Virus record (IMG/VR): IMGVR_UViG_3300042564_004524
Span: 1 to 64,000 of that record
DNA from: a virus
Length of the DNA: 64,000 nucleotides
Reading direction: 5' to 3' (one strand)
The notes under the pieces were generated by a model, which was given only the letters and a program-made list of their open reading frames with translations, was not told the DNA's origin and made no database searches. Positions within the stretch are counted from its first letter, which is position 1, and each line of letters begins with the position of its first letter. The translations under genes and the position numbers were made by a program. Below are positions 1 to 7,236 of the stretch, piece by piece.

Positions 1-2
1 TT

Positions 3-158
3 CCTAACCCACAATTGAAGGGTAAAGAACAAGAAATAATGAAAATTGCTTTTGAAGTTCTGGACGAAATGTTAGATGAAGACTTTGAACCAGAAGAAGA
101 TGAATACGATGAAATATCTGAAGAATACATCAAGTATATTGTTGAAAAACAAATATAA
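3..158 (+). CDS. C-terminal fragment of acidic protein (partial)
   Basis: Open reading frame entering from the left edge and ending at TAA just before the first tRNA gene. The visible 51 residues are rich in Glu and Asp (segment DEDFEPEEDEYDE) and end in YIVEKQI. No family is recognisable from this fragment. The start lies outside the window. Confidence 0.6.
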   Translation, partial: PNPQLKGKEQEIMKIAFEVLDEMLDEDFEPEEDEYDEISEEYIKYIVEKQI

Positions 159-232
159 GGCCACGTATCTCAATTGGTTAGAGAAGCTCGCTCATAACGA
201 GAAGGTTGCAGGTTCGAGTCCTGTCGTGGCCA
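159..232 (+). tRNA. tRNA-Met (CAT)
   Basis: Acceptor GGCCACG pairs with CGTGGCC. The anticodon loop is CTCATAA (anticodon CAT), and the T-arm has TTCGAGT. CCA is not fully encoded. A CAT anticodon could also be Ile if modified to lysidine; sequence alone cannot separate these. Confidence 0.9.
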
Positions 233-283
233 CAAAATCAGCCAAATGATGTGTTTAAAGTATAGATTTGGCTGGACATAAAT

Positions 284-354
284 TCTCCTATGGTGAAATG
301 GTATCACGTCTGACTGTTAATCAGTTATTTCCAGTTCGAATCTGGATGGGAGAG
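284..354 (+). tRNA. tRNA-Asn (GTT)
   Basis: Acceptor TCTCCTA pairs with TGGGAGA (one G-T). The anticodon loop CTGTTAA sits in a CTGA/TCAG stem, and the T-loop is TTCGAAT. Second gene of array 1. Confidence 0.88.
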
Positions 355-360
355 CAAAAA

Positions 361-432
361 GGCCGAGTAGCTCAGAGGCAGAGCGATTGCTTGTTAAGCA
401 AGGTGTCGGGATATCGTAATTCCCCTTGGCCG
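361..432 (+). tRNA. tRNA-Asn (GTT), atypical T-arm
   Basis: Acceptor GGCCGAG pairs with CTTGGCC. D-arm AGCTCAGAGGCAGAGC is canonical and the anticodon loop is TTGTTAA. The T-arm is odd: a four-pair GGGA/TCCC stem closes a loop with ATCGTAA in place of the usual TTCRANY. Confidence 0.75.
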
Positions 433-440
433 CAAAATAA

Positions 441-512
441 TGCCGCAGCTTATTGGAAAAGAGTCATCCCTCATAAAGATGACCAATTGGGTTCAACTCC
501 CAAATGCGGCAC
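441..512 (+). tRNA. tRNA-Met (CAT), second copy
   Basis: Acceptor TGCCGCA pairs with TGCGGCA. The anticodon loop CTCATAA has a C-A mismatch at the top of its stem, and the T-loop is TTCAACT. Could be initiator, elongator or Ile-CAT. Confidence 0.8.
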
Positions 513-520
513 AATAATTT

Positions 521-593
521 GGCTCTATCGTTCAACTGGATAGGACCTCGGTCTACGAAATCGAAAATACAGGTTCGAATCCTGTTAGAGTCA
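521..593 (+). tRNA. tRNA-Arg (ACG)
   Basis: Acceptor GGCTCTA pairs with TAGAGTC. The anticodon loop CTACGAA is in a TCGGT/ATCGA stem; T-arm CAGG-TTCGAAT-CCTG. Confidence 0.88.
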
Positions 594-641
594 CAACATC
601 AGCCAAATCTATAATTTATATGTATCATTTGGCTAACAATA

Positions 642-716
642 TGCCTCCATAGCATAAATGGAAATGCAACATCCTTCTAAGATGTCCAATCGGGGTTCGA
701 ATCCCTGTGGGGGTAC
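642..716 (+). tRNA. tRNA-Arg (TCT)
   Basis: Acceptor TGCCTCC pairs with GGGGGTA using wobble pairs. The anticodon loop CTTCTAA is in an ACATC/GATGT stem; T-arm GGGG-TTCGAAT-CCCT. TCT reads AGA/AGG, the frequent Arg codons of the AT-rich genes here. Confidence 0.88.
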
Positions 717-917
717 AAATAAAATAGCAATCAAGGTTTGTTTCACCTTCAAGATATTCCTGAAAAGAAACTAGGTGTGTTGATAGGGGTAGCCTCCCAA
801 CAGTGACTGATTAAATTCAAGGTAGATACGGACTGGTACAGTGGTGACTTACACACGGAATTCCACTAATCCCTTTGTAGCCCGTCACGACCCAAGGGCG
901 GGATTGTTATTTTATTT
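717..917 (+). ncRNA. structured RNA between tRNA genes, family unknown
   Basis: A gene-free 200-nt stretch closed by a 16-pair stem: positions 717-732 pair with 902-917 with a single G-T wobble. Inside lies an AAGGT...ACCTT hairpin (about 734-750), and GCCC/GGGC and GTGG/CCAC complements are visible. It abuts tRNA-Arg and nearly abuts tRNA-Ser, so it is probably co-transcribed with the array. It has no tmRNA-like ends, no SRP RNA tetraloop and no clear RNase P core. Function unknown. Confidence 0.5.
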
Positions 918-919
918 AT

Positions 920-1003
920 GGAGAGTTGCCAGAGTGGTAATGGAGCGGATTGCTAATCCGTGACCTCGAAAGGGGTCCGTGGGTTCGAATCCCACACTCT
1001 CCG
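920..1003 (+). tRNA. tRNA-Ser (GCT)
   Basis: Acceptor GGAGAGT pairs with ACTCTCC. The anticodon loop is TTGCTAA in a GCGGA/TCCGT stem. It has a long class II variable arm (GACCTCGAAAGGGGTC) and T-arm GTGGG-TTCGAAT-CCCAC. Last tRNA of array 1. Confidence 0.92.
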
Positions 1004-1038
1004 CTCATGACTTTTTATCTTTTTTACTATCTTTTCAG

Positions 1039-1046
1039 ATATTTAT
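1039..1046 (+). promoter_or_regulatory. ATATTTAT late-promoter-like motif
   Basis: ATATTTAT followed by an A-rich leader, 14 nt before the ATG of the tagged gene at 1061. The same octamer precedes several other N-terminally tagged genes at 11-22 nt. Role as a phage late promoter is inferred from recurrence only. Confidence 0.5.
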
Positions 1047-1060
1047 TAAAAAAATAAATA

Positions 1061-1855
1061 ATGAAAAAAATTATTAAAAGTTTACTTAGAGAAAGTTTAT
1101 TGAGTGAATATATTGGCCAAGATATGATATCACTTAAAAAATACTTTTCAATGACTGATGAGCAAAAGAAAAGTTATTTACCATATGAATACCCTTATGA
1201 ATTTGATAGATTTAAAGAAGAAGAGGATATCGATTTAGATATTGATGCTGAACCTTATGAAATATCAGATATTTTACATAGTAAAAACCCTGAATTATAC
1301 AATAGATTTGCTGAATGGTTATTTAGAGAAATTAAACAAAACACACTAAATGTTCCAGACTCTGATTATCCAGCATGGGCGTATTTTGATAATCCAAAAT
1401 TAGTTAAAAATCAATGGCTTATTCATTTTACTGATAATGCTGAGAGTATTGCAAGACAAGGTTTTAAATATGGTGTTGATGAAATTGATAAATTGGCGTT
1501 AACAACGCATTTAGGAGAGTTCGAAAAAAAATATGGTGGTTATAATTTTGCTTATGATATTGAGAGATATGATAGATATGCACATAGCAATCGTGGTTCT
1601 GGTTTTAAATATGGTAAAGAAGCTGTTATATTTAGAGCATCTGGTATAGAATTATGGCATTATAGTGATGAGGAACCACAAGTTATTTTTTATGGTAATA
1701 CAGCTAGAAACATAATACCAATAATAAGAGGTGAGAATGCTGATTGGGCGGTTTATAGCACAAAGAGTGGTCGTATCTTATACGAGAACGATGATTTTGA
1801 CAATGTAGTTGTATGGGTTTTAAGAAATTACGTTCAATATAGAAAACAAGTGTAA
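1061..1855 (+). CDS. N-tagged protein, possible ADP-ribosyltransferase fold
   Basis: 264 residues. The first 18 residues (MKKIIKSLLRESLLSEYI) form the amphipathic tag shared with six other proteins in the window. An acidic stretch follows at about 40-75. From about residue 118, LIHFTDNAESIARQGFKYG resembles the 'L-x-H-x-T ... I ... G' start of ART-like or KptA-like folds, and IIPIIRGE closes that region. No complete catalytic triad can be assigned, so enzyme status is weak. The gene is followed at 2 nt by the tagged kinase-fold gene (TAA-AT-ATG), forming an operon behind an ATATTTAT motif. Likely a virion-packaged or late protein by analogy with T4 internal proteins. Confidence 0.55.
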   Translation: MKKIIKSLLRESLLSEYIGQDMISLKKYFSMTDEQKKSYLPYEYPYEFDRFKEEEDIDLDIDAEPYEISDILHSKNPELYNRFAEWLFREIKQNTLNVPDSDYPAWAYFDNPKLVKNQWLIHFTDNAESIARQGFKYGVDEIDKLALTTHLGEFEKKYGGYNFAYDIERYDRYAHSNRGSGFKYGKEAVIFRASGIELWHYSDEEPQVIFYGNTARNIIPIIRGENADWAVYSTKSGRILYENDDFDNVVVWVLRNYVQYRKQV

Positions 1856-1857
1856 AT

Positions 1858-2535
1858 ATGAAAGATTTTATTAAACAAAAATTATCAGAAAATTTAGTAC
1901 ATGAGGTAATCGAATCTTATTTAGAAGAGGATTACCCATCCAATTTTGATTTAGAAGAATTTTCAAAATTAAATAGTTTTAACAAAAGAATCCAATACTG
2001 TCAAGAAAGACTTAAAAGAATATCATCTGGCTCATCTAGGATTGTCTATATGGTTGACGATACTAAAGTGCTTAAGATTGCGAGAAATAAAAAGGGTCTT
2101 GCACAAAACGAAATTGAAATTGATTATTCAAATTACTATGATTTAAAAGACATCACAGCACAAGTATTTGCTTATGACCAAAATAATTTATGGGTTGAAA
2201 TGGAGTTGGCTAAAAAAGTAACGCCAGCAATATTTGAAAGAGTTGTTGGTTTTACATTTGCTGATTATTGTGCTGGCCTTAGAAAACATCATGATGAAAT
2301 AAACCCAAAAAGAGGTTCATGGTTTAGTTCTGATGTAAGCAAAGAAGTTTATGAAGCTATGTGGGAAGATGAATTTACTTATGAAATGTTAAGTTTTATT
2401 GGTGGTTATGATATTCCAGTTGGTGATTTGTGTAAACTTAACACATATGGTCTTGTAAAAAGAAATGGTGAAGACACGATTGTTATGATTGATTACGGAT
2501 TAAATAATGATGTTTGGCAAGACTATTATAAATAA
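1858..2535 (+). CDS. N-tagged protein-kinase-fold protein
   Basis: 225 residues with tag MKDFIKQKLSENLVHEVI. After the tag, SSGSSRIVYMVDD and VLKIA look like a glycine-rich loop and the beta-3 lysine of a kinase fold. LWVEMELAKKV looks like the hinge, and DTIVMIDYGLN near the C-terminus looks like a DFG-type metal loop (DYG). An HRD-type catalytic loop is not obvious (GDLCKLNTYG is the nearest candidate), so it may be an atypical kinase, an aminoglycoside/fructosamine-kinase-like enzyme or a pseudokinase. Co-directional with and 2 nt downstream of the previous tagged gene. Confidence 0.55.
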   Translation: MKDFIKQKLSENLVHEVIESYLEEDYPSNFDLEEFSKLNSFNKRIQYCQERLKRISSGSSRIVYMVDDTKVLKIARNKKGLAQNEIEIDYSNYYDLKDITAQVFAYDQNNLWVEMELAKKVTPAIFERVVGFTFADYCAGLRKHHDEINPKRGSWFSSDVSKEVYEAMWEDEFTYEMLSFIGGYDIPVGDLCKLNTYGLVKRNGEDTIVMIDYGLNNDVWQDYYK

Positions 2536-2538
2536 TTT

Positions 2539-2569
2539 TTGTATAGTTAAAAAATAAGTAGTATATTTG
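2539..2569 (+). promoter_or_regulatory. Bacteroidota-type promoter before 2574 gene
   Basis: TTG at 2539-2541 and TATATTTG at 2562-2569, spacing 20 nt. Only four bases separate the -7 element from the ATG at 2574, so the transcript should start at or beside the start codon (leaderless). Confidence 0.8.
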
Positions 2570-2573
2570 CATC

Positions 2574-3512
2574 ATGAAAAAAGAAATAAGAACAATATTA
2601 AGAGAAGGTATGTTAAAGAATTCATTAGGGGTTGCGGTTTCAAGACCAGACCAAGTGCTTATCGTGATGCGTGGTATACCAGGCTCGGGTAAATCAACAA
2701 AAGCCAAAGAACTAGTAGGTGAAGGAGTAATCCATTCAACTGATGCTGTTATAGAGTCACAAGGTGATTACAACAAATTCTTTCAATTAATGTTTGAATC
2801 TAAAGACTTTACACCATTGTCAAGAGCTCACTCTACCAATTTAAAAAACGTTGTTGGTTCGTTAAAAGAAGGTGTTTCACCAGTTATCCTAGATAACACA
2901 AACATCAAACAAAACGAATCAAAGGCCGCTATTAAGGCTGCTTTGGAAATGGGGTTGGCTGACAACAACATAAAGTTTGTGGATATAGGTACAGCTGGTC
3001 TTACAGCTGAGCAATTAGCTGAAAGAAACACTCATGGTGTACCGCTTGAAAAAATACAATCAATGATTGAATCACACAAGGGTCAAGGTCCATTAACGCT
3101 TAAAAGCGTTTTAGAATCGAAAGACATGTACAAAGAATCAAACATTTTGTATTCTGCTGTTGTATTGGATGGTGGGTCTAGAGCAGCTTTGTTGTCAAGA
3201 ATTGAGGGTATGATACCTGATGGTTGGAAAGTAATTGCGCACCACATGACTATAGTGTTTGGTAAACCAGTACCAAACCAAGAAGATTTAGGTAAAGAAG
3301 TTACTTTGTATGTTGAAGCTATAGGGATTAGCGATATGGCTATGGCTGTTAGGGTTGAAGGTTATCCATCAACCAATGCGATTCCACATATAACAATTGC
3401 GATAAACCCAGATGGTGGAAAACCAGTGATGTCGAATGATACCACCAAATGGCAAAAAATAAAGAACTTTGCTATCAAAGGTAGAGTTACTGAAATTAAG
3501 AAAGGGTCGTAA
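2574..3512 (+). CDS. polynucleotide kinase fused to 2H phosphoesterase (tRNA end healing)
   Basis: 312 residues. Tag MKKEIRTILREGMLKNSL is followed by a P-loop kinase domain: Walker A GIPGSGKST at 34-42, then STDAVIES and VILDNTNIKQNE typical of T4 Pnk-like kinases. The C-terminal domain carries two HxT motifs (H224-M-T226 and H272-I-T274), the signature of 2H phosphoesterases. Kinase followed by 2H phosphodiesterase is the order found in the end-healing part of fungal tRNA ligase Trl1; here the ligase would be supplied in trans by the Rnl1-type gene at 4700. Inferred role: open 2',3'-cyclic phosphates and phosphorylate 5'-OH ends of cleaved tRNA. The stop codon lies inside the terminator loop. 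Confidence 0.8.
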   Translation: MKKEIRTILREGMLKNSLGVAVSRPDQVLIVMRGIPGSGKSTKAKELVGEGVIHSTDAVIESQGDYNKFFQLMFESKDFTPLSRAHSTNLKNVVGSLKEGVSPVILDNTNIKQNESKAAIKAALEMGLADNNIKFVDIGTAGLTAEQLAERNTHGVPLEKIQSMIESHKGQGPLTLKSVLESKDMYKESNILYSAVVLDGGSRAALLSRIEGMIPDGWKVIAHHMTIVFGKPVPNQEDLGKEVTLYVEAIGISDMAMAVRVEGYPSTNAIPHITIAINPDGGKPVMSNDTTKWQKIKNFAIKGRVTEIKKGS

Positions 3513-3524
3513 AGACCCTTTTTT
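3501..3524 (+). terminator. Rho-independent terminator
   Basis: AAGGGTC-GTAAA-GACCCTT followed by a T-run. The loop overlaps the stop codon of the kinase-phosphoesterase gene. Confidence 0.85.
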
Positions 3525-3526
3525 AT

Positions 3527-3557
3527 TTGCATATAATAAAAATATGTTGTATCTTTG
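3527..3557 (+). promoter_or_regulatory. promoter for Nudix gene
   Basis: TTG 3527-3529 and TATCTTTG 3550-3557, 20 nt apart, directly after the preceding terminator. The ATG at 3571 lies 13 nt further on. Confidence 0.75.
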
Positions 3558-3570
3558 TAAAAAATATATT

Positions 3571-4206
3571 ATGATAACAGCGCAAGTAGTATTAATTAAC
3601 GAAGAAGGTTTAATTCTTGGAGTGTCTAGAAAAGACAACCATTCTGATTTCGGATTACCAGGAGGTAAGATGGACCCAGAAGACGACAATGACCCTACAA
3701 CAACGGCAATAAGAGAATGTAAAGAAGAAACTGGTTTGGATATTTTTAATTTACAATTAGTTTTTGCTATCCATAAAAATGGTAACATGGGTTACACTTA
3801 TTTGGCTAAGTATTCTGGTGAAATAAACCATAACGAACCACATGTAGTTAAATGGGTGGCTATGGAAGTTCTAATTAACGGAAGCTTCGGAAGATACAAT
3901 CAAATGGTGTCTGAATCACTTACGGATTTGGGTGTTGATTATCAATTGGATGTTGATTTGTATAGTTTAACTAACGAAGTTAAAGAGTATGCTGTTAATA
4001 ATAAGCTGTTGGGGATGACTTTTAACGTTGACCATCTTTATAAACAGTATGGTTTTACTGGTAAAACTTCTTATGTTGTTTATTTTGATATAGATTACGA
4101 TGAATTTTTGTGGGATTTTGACAATGACTTTATAATTGGTTTGGAAGCTATTGGTAAAAAATATGGGGTTGGTGTTCAATTACCACACCATTATTATACA
4201 AAATAG
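3571..4206 (+). CDS. Nudix hydrolase with C-terminal extension
   Basis: 211 residues from the ATG at 3571, chosen because promoter and terminator lie between it and upstream in-frame ATGs. Residues about 1-110 form a Nudix domain: GLPGGKMDPEDDNDP leads into AIRECKEETGLDI, the REx2EExG core with a slightly expanded loop after the GG. The C-terminal 100 residues (EVKEYAVNNKLLG...) are unassigned. Family members hydrolyse nucleoside diphosphates linked to another moiety; substrate not predictable. Could belong to the NAD/ADP-ribose theme, but this is inference. Confidence 0.8.
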   Translation: MITAQVVLINEEGLILGVSRKDNHSDFGLPGGKMDPEDDNDPTTTAIRECKEETGLDIFNLQLVFAIHKNGNMGYTYLAKYSGEINHNEPHVVKWVAMEVLINGSFGRYNQMVSESLTDLGVDYQLDVDLYSLTNEVKEYAVNNKLLGMTFNVDHLYKQYGFTGKTSYVVYFDIDYDEFLWDFDNDFIIGLEAIGKKYGVGVQLPHHYYTK

Positions 4207-4237
4207 TTGTAACCATAGAAATTAATTAGTATATTTG
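4207..4237 (+). promoter_or_regulatory. promoter for 4253 gene
   Basis: TTG 4207-4209 and TATATTTG 4230-4237, spacing 20 nt; ATG 15 nt later. Confidence 0.75.
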
Positions 4238-4252
4238 CAAAAACTTTAAGAT

Positions 4253-4639
4253 ATGAAAAACGCAGAAAGACGTCTTCAACTTACGTCAAAATTTGTACAA
4301 ATGGGTAAAGCCTTAGTTGAAGAGGGTAGAGAATCAAATGATTTAATTATTGCTCAATTGGGTAGTATGATAATCTTCTTAGGTGGGATTTGTTTTGATG
4401 ACGAAGACGTTACAAAATTTGGTGAGTTGGTTTCAATGTATTCAGCAAAAAAATTGGTTGAATCTTTAGAAGAAAACAATGACCCTGAAATTATGGCTAT
4501 CAGAAGAAAAGCTGAAGCTGACACTTATGAAAACATCTTAGATGGGATTGATGGTTTAATTGATGATGCTAAGAGAGGTAAATTGGATGATGAGGATGAA
4601 ATCAATTTTGACCAAGATGATGACGATGATAATGATTAA
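4253..4639 (+). CDS. hypothetical acidic protein
   Basis: 128 residues; not recognised. Mostly helical by composition, with a hydrophobic patch (LIIAQLGSMIIFLGGICF, about 30-47) and a strongly acidic tail of nearly continuous Asp/Glu (FDQDDDDDND at the end). Acidic tails of this sort occur in DNA-mimic and chaperone-like phage proteins, but nothing else supports that here. It has its own promoter. Confidence 0.7.
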   Translation: MKNAERRLQLTSKFVQMGKALVEEGRESNDLIIAQLGSMIIFLGGICFDDEDVTKFGELVSMYSAKKLVESLEENNDPEIMAIRRKAEADTYENILDGIDGLIDDAKRGKLDDEDEINFDQDDDDDND

Positions 4640-4653
4640 TTAACGCAAATATT

Positions 4654-4682
4654 TTGTGCATTAAAATAAACACATATATTTG
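4654..4682 (+). promoter_or_regulatory. promoter for RNA ligase
   Basis: TTG 4654-4656 and TATATTTG 4675-4682, 18 nt apart; ATG at 4700. Confidence 0.75.
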
Positions 4683-4699
4683 CACAAAAAATACATGTT

Positions 4700-5824
4700 A
4701 TGTTAAAAATACAAAAATTTATAAAAGAAAACGGTTTTGAAAAAGCTGTTAAAGAGTTTCAATTAAAAACTCGTGAATACGAACACAAAGTGTTATTGAA
4801 ATATGACCAATTAGTGTCACCAACTATTATGTCGAACATAGAAGTTCAAGAATGTAGAGGTCTTATCCTTGAAAAAGGTACATGGGATGTTATGTCGTTG
4901 GCTTTCACAAAATTCTTCAATGCTGAAGAAGGAAACGCTGCTAAAATAGATTGGAACACAGCTCACGTTTTAGAGAAACTTGACGGTACTCTTATACAAG
5001 TGTATTGGGACTGGGTAAACGAAGAATGGTATGCTGGTACTACTGGTACAGCTGAGGGTGAGGGTGAAGTTAACAACAAAATGGGAACTACTTTTAACTC
5101 ATTGTTTTGGGACACTGTAACAAAACAATATGCGTTGAATACATGTATGTTCGACAAAAACCATGTATATGTGTTTGAGTTAACAACTCCATACAACATA
5201 GTTGTAAAACCACACGGAGAATCATCAGCAACTTTGTTGACTGTTAGAAACCGTGTTACATTACAAGAAGTTTCATGGAAAGACTTAACTATGATTGCAG
5301 AATCGTTAAGAGTACCATTGGTTAAAAGATTTGACTTGAATGCTAAAGATGTGGGTACTTTGTTACGTACATTTGAAGGTATGTCATGGTCAGAAGAAGG
5401 TTACGTTGTTGTAGACGCTAATTTTAACCGTATCAAGATAAAAAACCCAGCTTACGTTGCGGTTCACCACTTGAAAGGTAAAACAGCTGAACACAACATC
5501 ATAACTATCGTTAAATCTAACGAGATAGAAGAATTCGCTTCAACTTTCCCAGAAAGAAAAGATGAATTGCTTAGACTTAAAGATAACTACGATAAATTAA
5601 CTGACAAGTTAAATGATGTTTGGGTTGAGTTAAGTGCTCGTAAACCAAAAAACATAACCAAAGAAGAAAAGAAAAGATACGCTGCGGCTGTATTTGAAGT
5701 TTGTGGTAAACACGACTTAAAACAATTCACTGGATTGTATTTCGGATTGGTTGATGGTAAAGTTGGTTCCGTAGAAGACTTCATTGTAAACTACGATGAC
5801 AAATTATTATACAAAATGCTCTAA
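4700..5824 (+). CDS. RNA ligase, T4 Rnl1 (RnlA) family
   Basis: 374 residues, the same size class as T4 RnlA. The nucleotidyltransferase motif I EKLDGT places the adenylated lysine at K93. RGLILE upstream, FELTTPYN (motif III-like), EGYVVV (motif IV) and RIKIKNPAYV (motif V-like K-x-K) follow in order. Rnl1 enzymes seal 3'-OH/5'-phosphate breaks, classically the anticodon loop of tRNA cut by host nucleases such as PrrC. The healing enzyme at 2574 and the large tRNA set fit that role. Own promoter upstream, hairpin terminator at the stop codon. Confidence 0.9.
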   Translation: MLKIQKFIKENGFEKAVKEFQLKTREYEHKVLLKYDQLVSPTIMSNIEVQECRGLILEKGTWDVMSLAFTKFFNAEEGNAAKIDWNTAHVLEKLDGTLIQVYWDWVNEEWYAGTTGTAEGEGEVNNKMGTTFNSLFWDTVTKQYALNTCMFDKNHVYVFELTTPYNIVVKPHGESSATLLTVRNRVTLQEVSWKDLTMIAESLRVPLVKRFDLNAKDVGTLLRTFEGMSWSEEGYVVVDANFNRIKIKNPAYVAVHHLKGKTAEHNIITIVKSNEIEEFASTFPERKDELLRLKDNYDKLTDKLNDVWVELSARKPKNITKEEKKRYAAAVFEVCGKHDLKQFTGLYFGLVDGKVGSVEDFIVNYDDKLLYKML

Positions 5825-5844
5825 CCCATAACGGGTTAGAGTTT
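5819..5844 (+). terminator. hairpin terminator after RNA ligase
   Basis: CTCTAACCC-ATAAC-GGGTTAGAG followed by TTT; overlaps the stop codon. The T-run is short, so read-through into 5867 is possible. Confidence 0.65.
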
Positions 5845-5866
5845 AACCTTTAAAATAAAATATAAA

Positions 5867-6208
5867 ATGGCAAAATTAACACCCTTATACCCACAGTTTG
5901 TAACTGTTGATGGTAATTGTGCGTTACGTTTAATCTACGATGGTGGAAAATATAAATATTACAGAGATGGCGGTCAATGGGGTGTTGATTGTTATAGAGA
6001 CTCAGAAGGTATTTTACGAGCATATTGTAGGGATATTAAATCGTTAGATGATAAACCATTGCTTTCAATATCTGAAAAAGAATGGAGACTATGTAACGGT
6101 AAATACGTACCACATAAGTTTGAACGATACGGTTCTGAACGTGACACCACTGGAGATGTAAAAAAAGAAGTACCAAAAAACAAAAATAAATACCTTTTAA
6201 TACGATAA
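5867..6208 (+). CDS. hypothetical protein
   Basis: 113 residues, unrecognised, rich in aromatic residues (YDGGKYKYYRDGGQWGVDCYRD). It ends in NKNKYLLIR, almost the same C-terminus as the next small protein (KRKYLLIAR), suggesting a shared terminal segment or duplication. Confidence 0.65.
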   Translation: MAKLTPLYPQFVTVDGNCALRLIYDGGKYKYYRDGGQWGVDCYRDSEGILRAYCRDIKSLDDKPLLSISEKEWRLCNGKYVPHKFERYGSERDTTGDVKKEVPKNKNKYLLIR

Positions 6209-6210
6209 AA

Positions 6211-6381
6211 ATGGAAAAAGAAAATAACTATGAAGGTATAAAGTCGATTTACCATTATATTCCTCATTATGATATTGAGACTTTGATTGATTTTGATAGG
6301 GTATCTAAAAATCCTTGTTCCGAAATTGAATTACCAAAACAAAAAGAAAACAAACGTAAATACCTTTTAATTGCAAGATAA
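6211..6381 (+). CDS. small hypothetical protein with shared C-terminus
   Basis: 56 residues, starting at ATG 6211 two bases after the upstream stop and ending in a TAATG overlap with the HD gene. The C-terminus KRKYLLIAR mirrors the preceding protein; the DNA encoding it (AAATACCTTTTAAT) is identical in both. No function recognised. Confidence 0.6.
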   Translation: MEKENNYEGIKSIYHYIPHYDIETLIDFDRVSKNPCSEIELPKQKENKRKYLLIAR

Positions 6382-6884
6382 TGAATTACACAGATAAAAC
6401 ATATGAAGAAGCAAAATTGGTTGCTATCAAAGCGCATAGCAACCAATCCTATGATGAAATATTCCCATACCACAAACACTTACAAGACGTTGTGGATGTA
6501 ATCAAAAGATTTGGATACTCTGGGAAATACATCGTGGCATCTTGGTTGCATGATGCAATCGAGGACGATGGTATAAGCTACAACGACATAAAGAAACACT
6601 TCGGTATTGAAGTTGCTGAAATGGTTTTCTGTGTTACTGATGAGCTTGGGAGAAACAGAAAAGAGAAAAAAGAGAAAACTTTACCTAAAACTGCTAGCAA
6701 TCCAGATGCAATTATTCTTAAGTTGGCTGATAGAATCGCAAACATTGAACATGGTGGTAAAATTGACATGTATGCCAAGGAATACGCGGAGTTCAAAGGT
6801 GCTTTGTACTTAAACACACCTATCGCTGCCAAGCCAATGTGGGACCATTTGGAAAAATTGTTAGGTAAAAGTTTGGAGGAATAA
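6381..6884 (+). CDS. small alarmone hydrolase-like HD protein (MESH1/SpoT-HD type)
   Basis: 167 residues, a stand-alone HD domain. H31 in PYHKH, the HD pair H57-D58 (SWLHDAIEDDG), the FGIEVAEMVFCVTDE segment and LKLADRIANIEHG match the order of motifs in RelA/SpoT HD and MESH1-type (p)ppGpp hydrolases. There is no synthetase or TGS domain. Inferred role: removing (p)ppGpp or related pyrophosphorylated nucleotides made by the host or by toxic synthetase defence proteins. Translationally coupled to the preceding gene. Confidence 0.75.
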   Translation: MNYTDKTYEEAKLVAIKAHSNQSYDEIFPYHKHLQDVVDVIKRFGYSGKYIVASWLHDAIEDDGISYNDIKKHFGIEVAEMVFCVTDELGRNRKEKKEKTLPKTASNPDAIILKLADRIANIEHGGKIDMYAKEYAEFKGALYLNTPIAAKPMWDHLEKLLGKSLEE

Positions 6885-6902
6885 ATAATTTTCGTATATT
6901 TG
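6873..6902 (+). promoter_or_regulatory. promoter for 6923 gene
   Basis: TTG 6873-6875 inside the end of the HD gene and TATATTTG 6895-6902, spacing 19 nt. Confidence 0.7.
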
Positions 6903-6922
6903 CAATCTAAAACAATAAAATT

Positions 6923-7231
6923 ATGGCAGGCGAAATAATTGGTGATTTGATAGTAGGTGTTGCTGAAATAGGGGTAGAATCCGCAGTTTCCACAGACAAC
7001 AAGAAATCTGGGTTAGGTTGTTTATTTATGACAATCGTGTTATGTTTGGTTATAGGCGGGGTGTACTACTTAGCGACAAGAGAACCAGAACCACAAACCA
7101 AGGGTCTTGTTACCAAAAAACTTCCTAACAACAAAATGGTAATCAAAACCCAAAAAGGTGAAGATATCTACAACATAACCCCAGACTTGTACTTAAACAA
7201 AAAAGAGGGTGATTCAATAATTTTAAAATAA
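6923..7231 (+). CDS. small single-span membrane protein
   Basis: 102 residues. N-terminal Gly/Glu-rich stretch, then one strongly hydrophobic segment at about 31-50 (CLFMTIVLCLVIGGVYYLA), then a polar tail (KKLPNNKMVIKTQKGEDIYNITPD). Likely inner-membrane anchored with the tail outside or inside undetermined. Lies 5 nt before the DNA ligase. Function unknown. Confidence 0.7.
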   Translation: MAGEIIGDLIVGVAEIGVESAVSTDNKKSGLGCLFMTIVLCLVIGGVYYLATREPEPQTKGLVTKKLPNNKMVIKTQKGEDIYNITPDLYLNKKEGDSIILK

Positions 7232-7236
7232 TCAAT

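Noticed and set aside
268-543. 91-codon ORF over tRNA array 1
   Set aside because: It overlaps four well-folded tRNA genes and has no promoter or protein-like composition.
717-917. tmRNA or SRP RNA
   Set aside because: No tRNA-like ends, no tag ORF, no GGAA/GNAR tetraloop arrangement.
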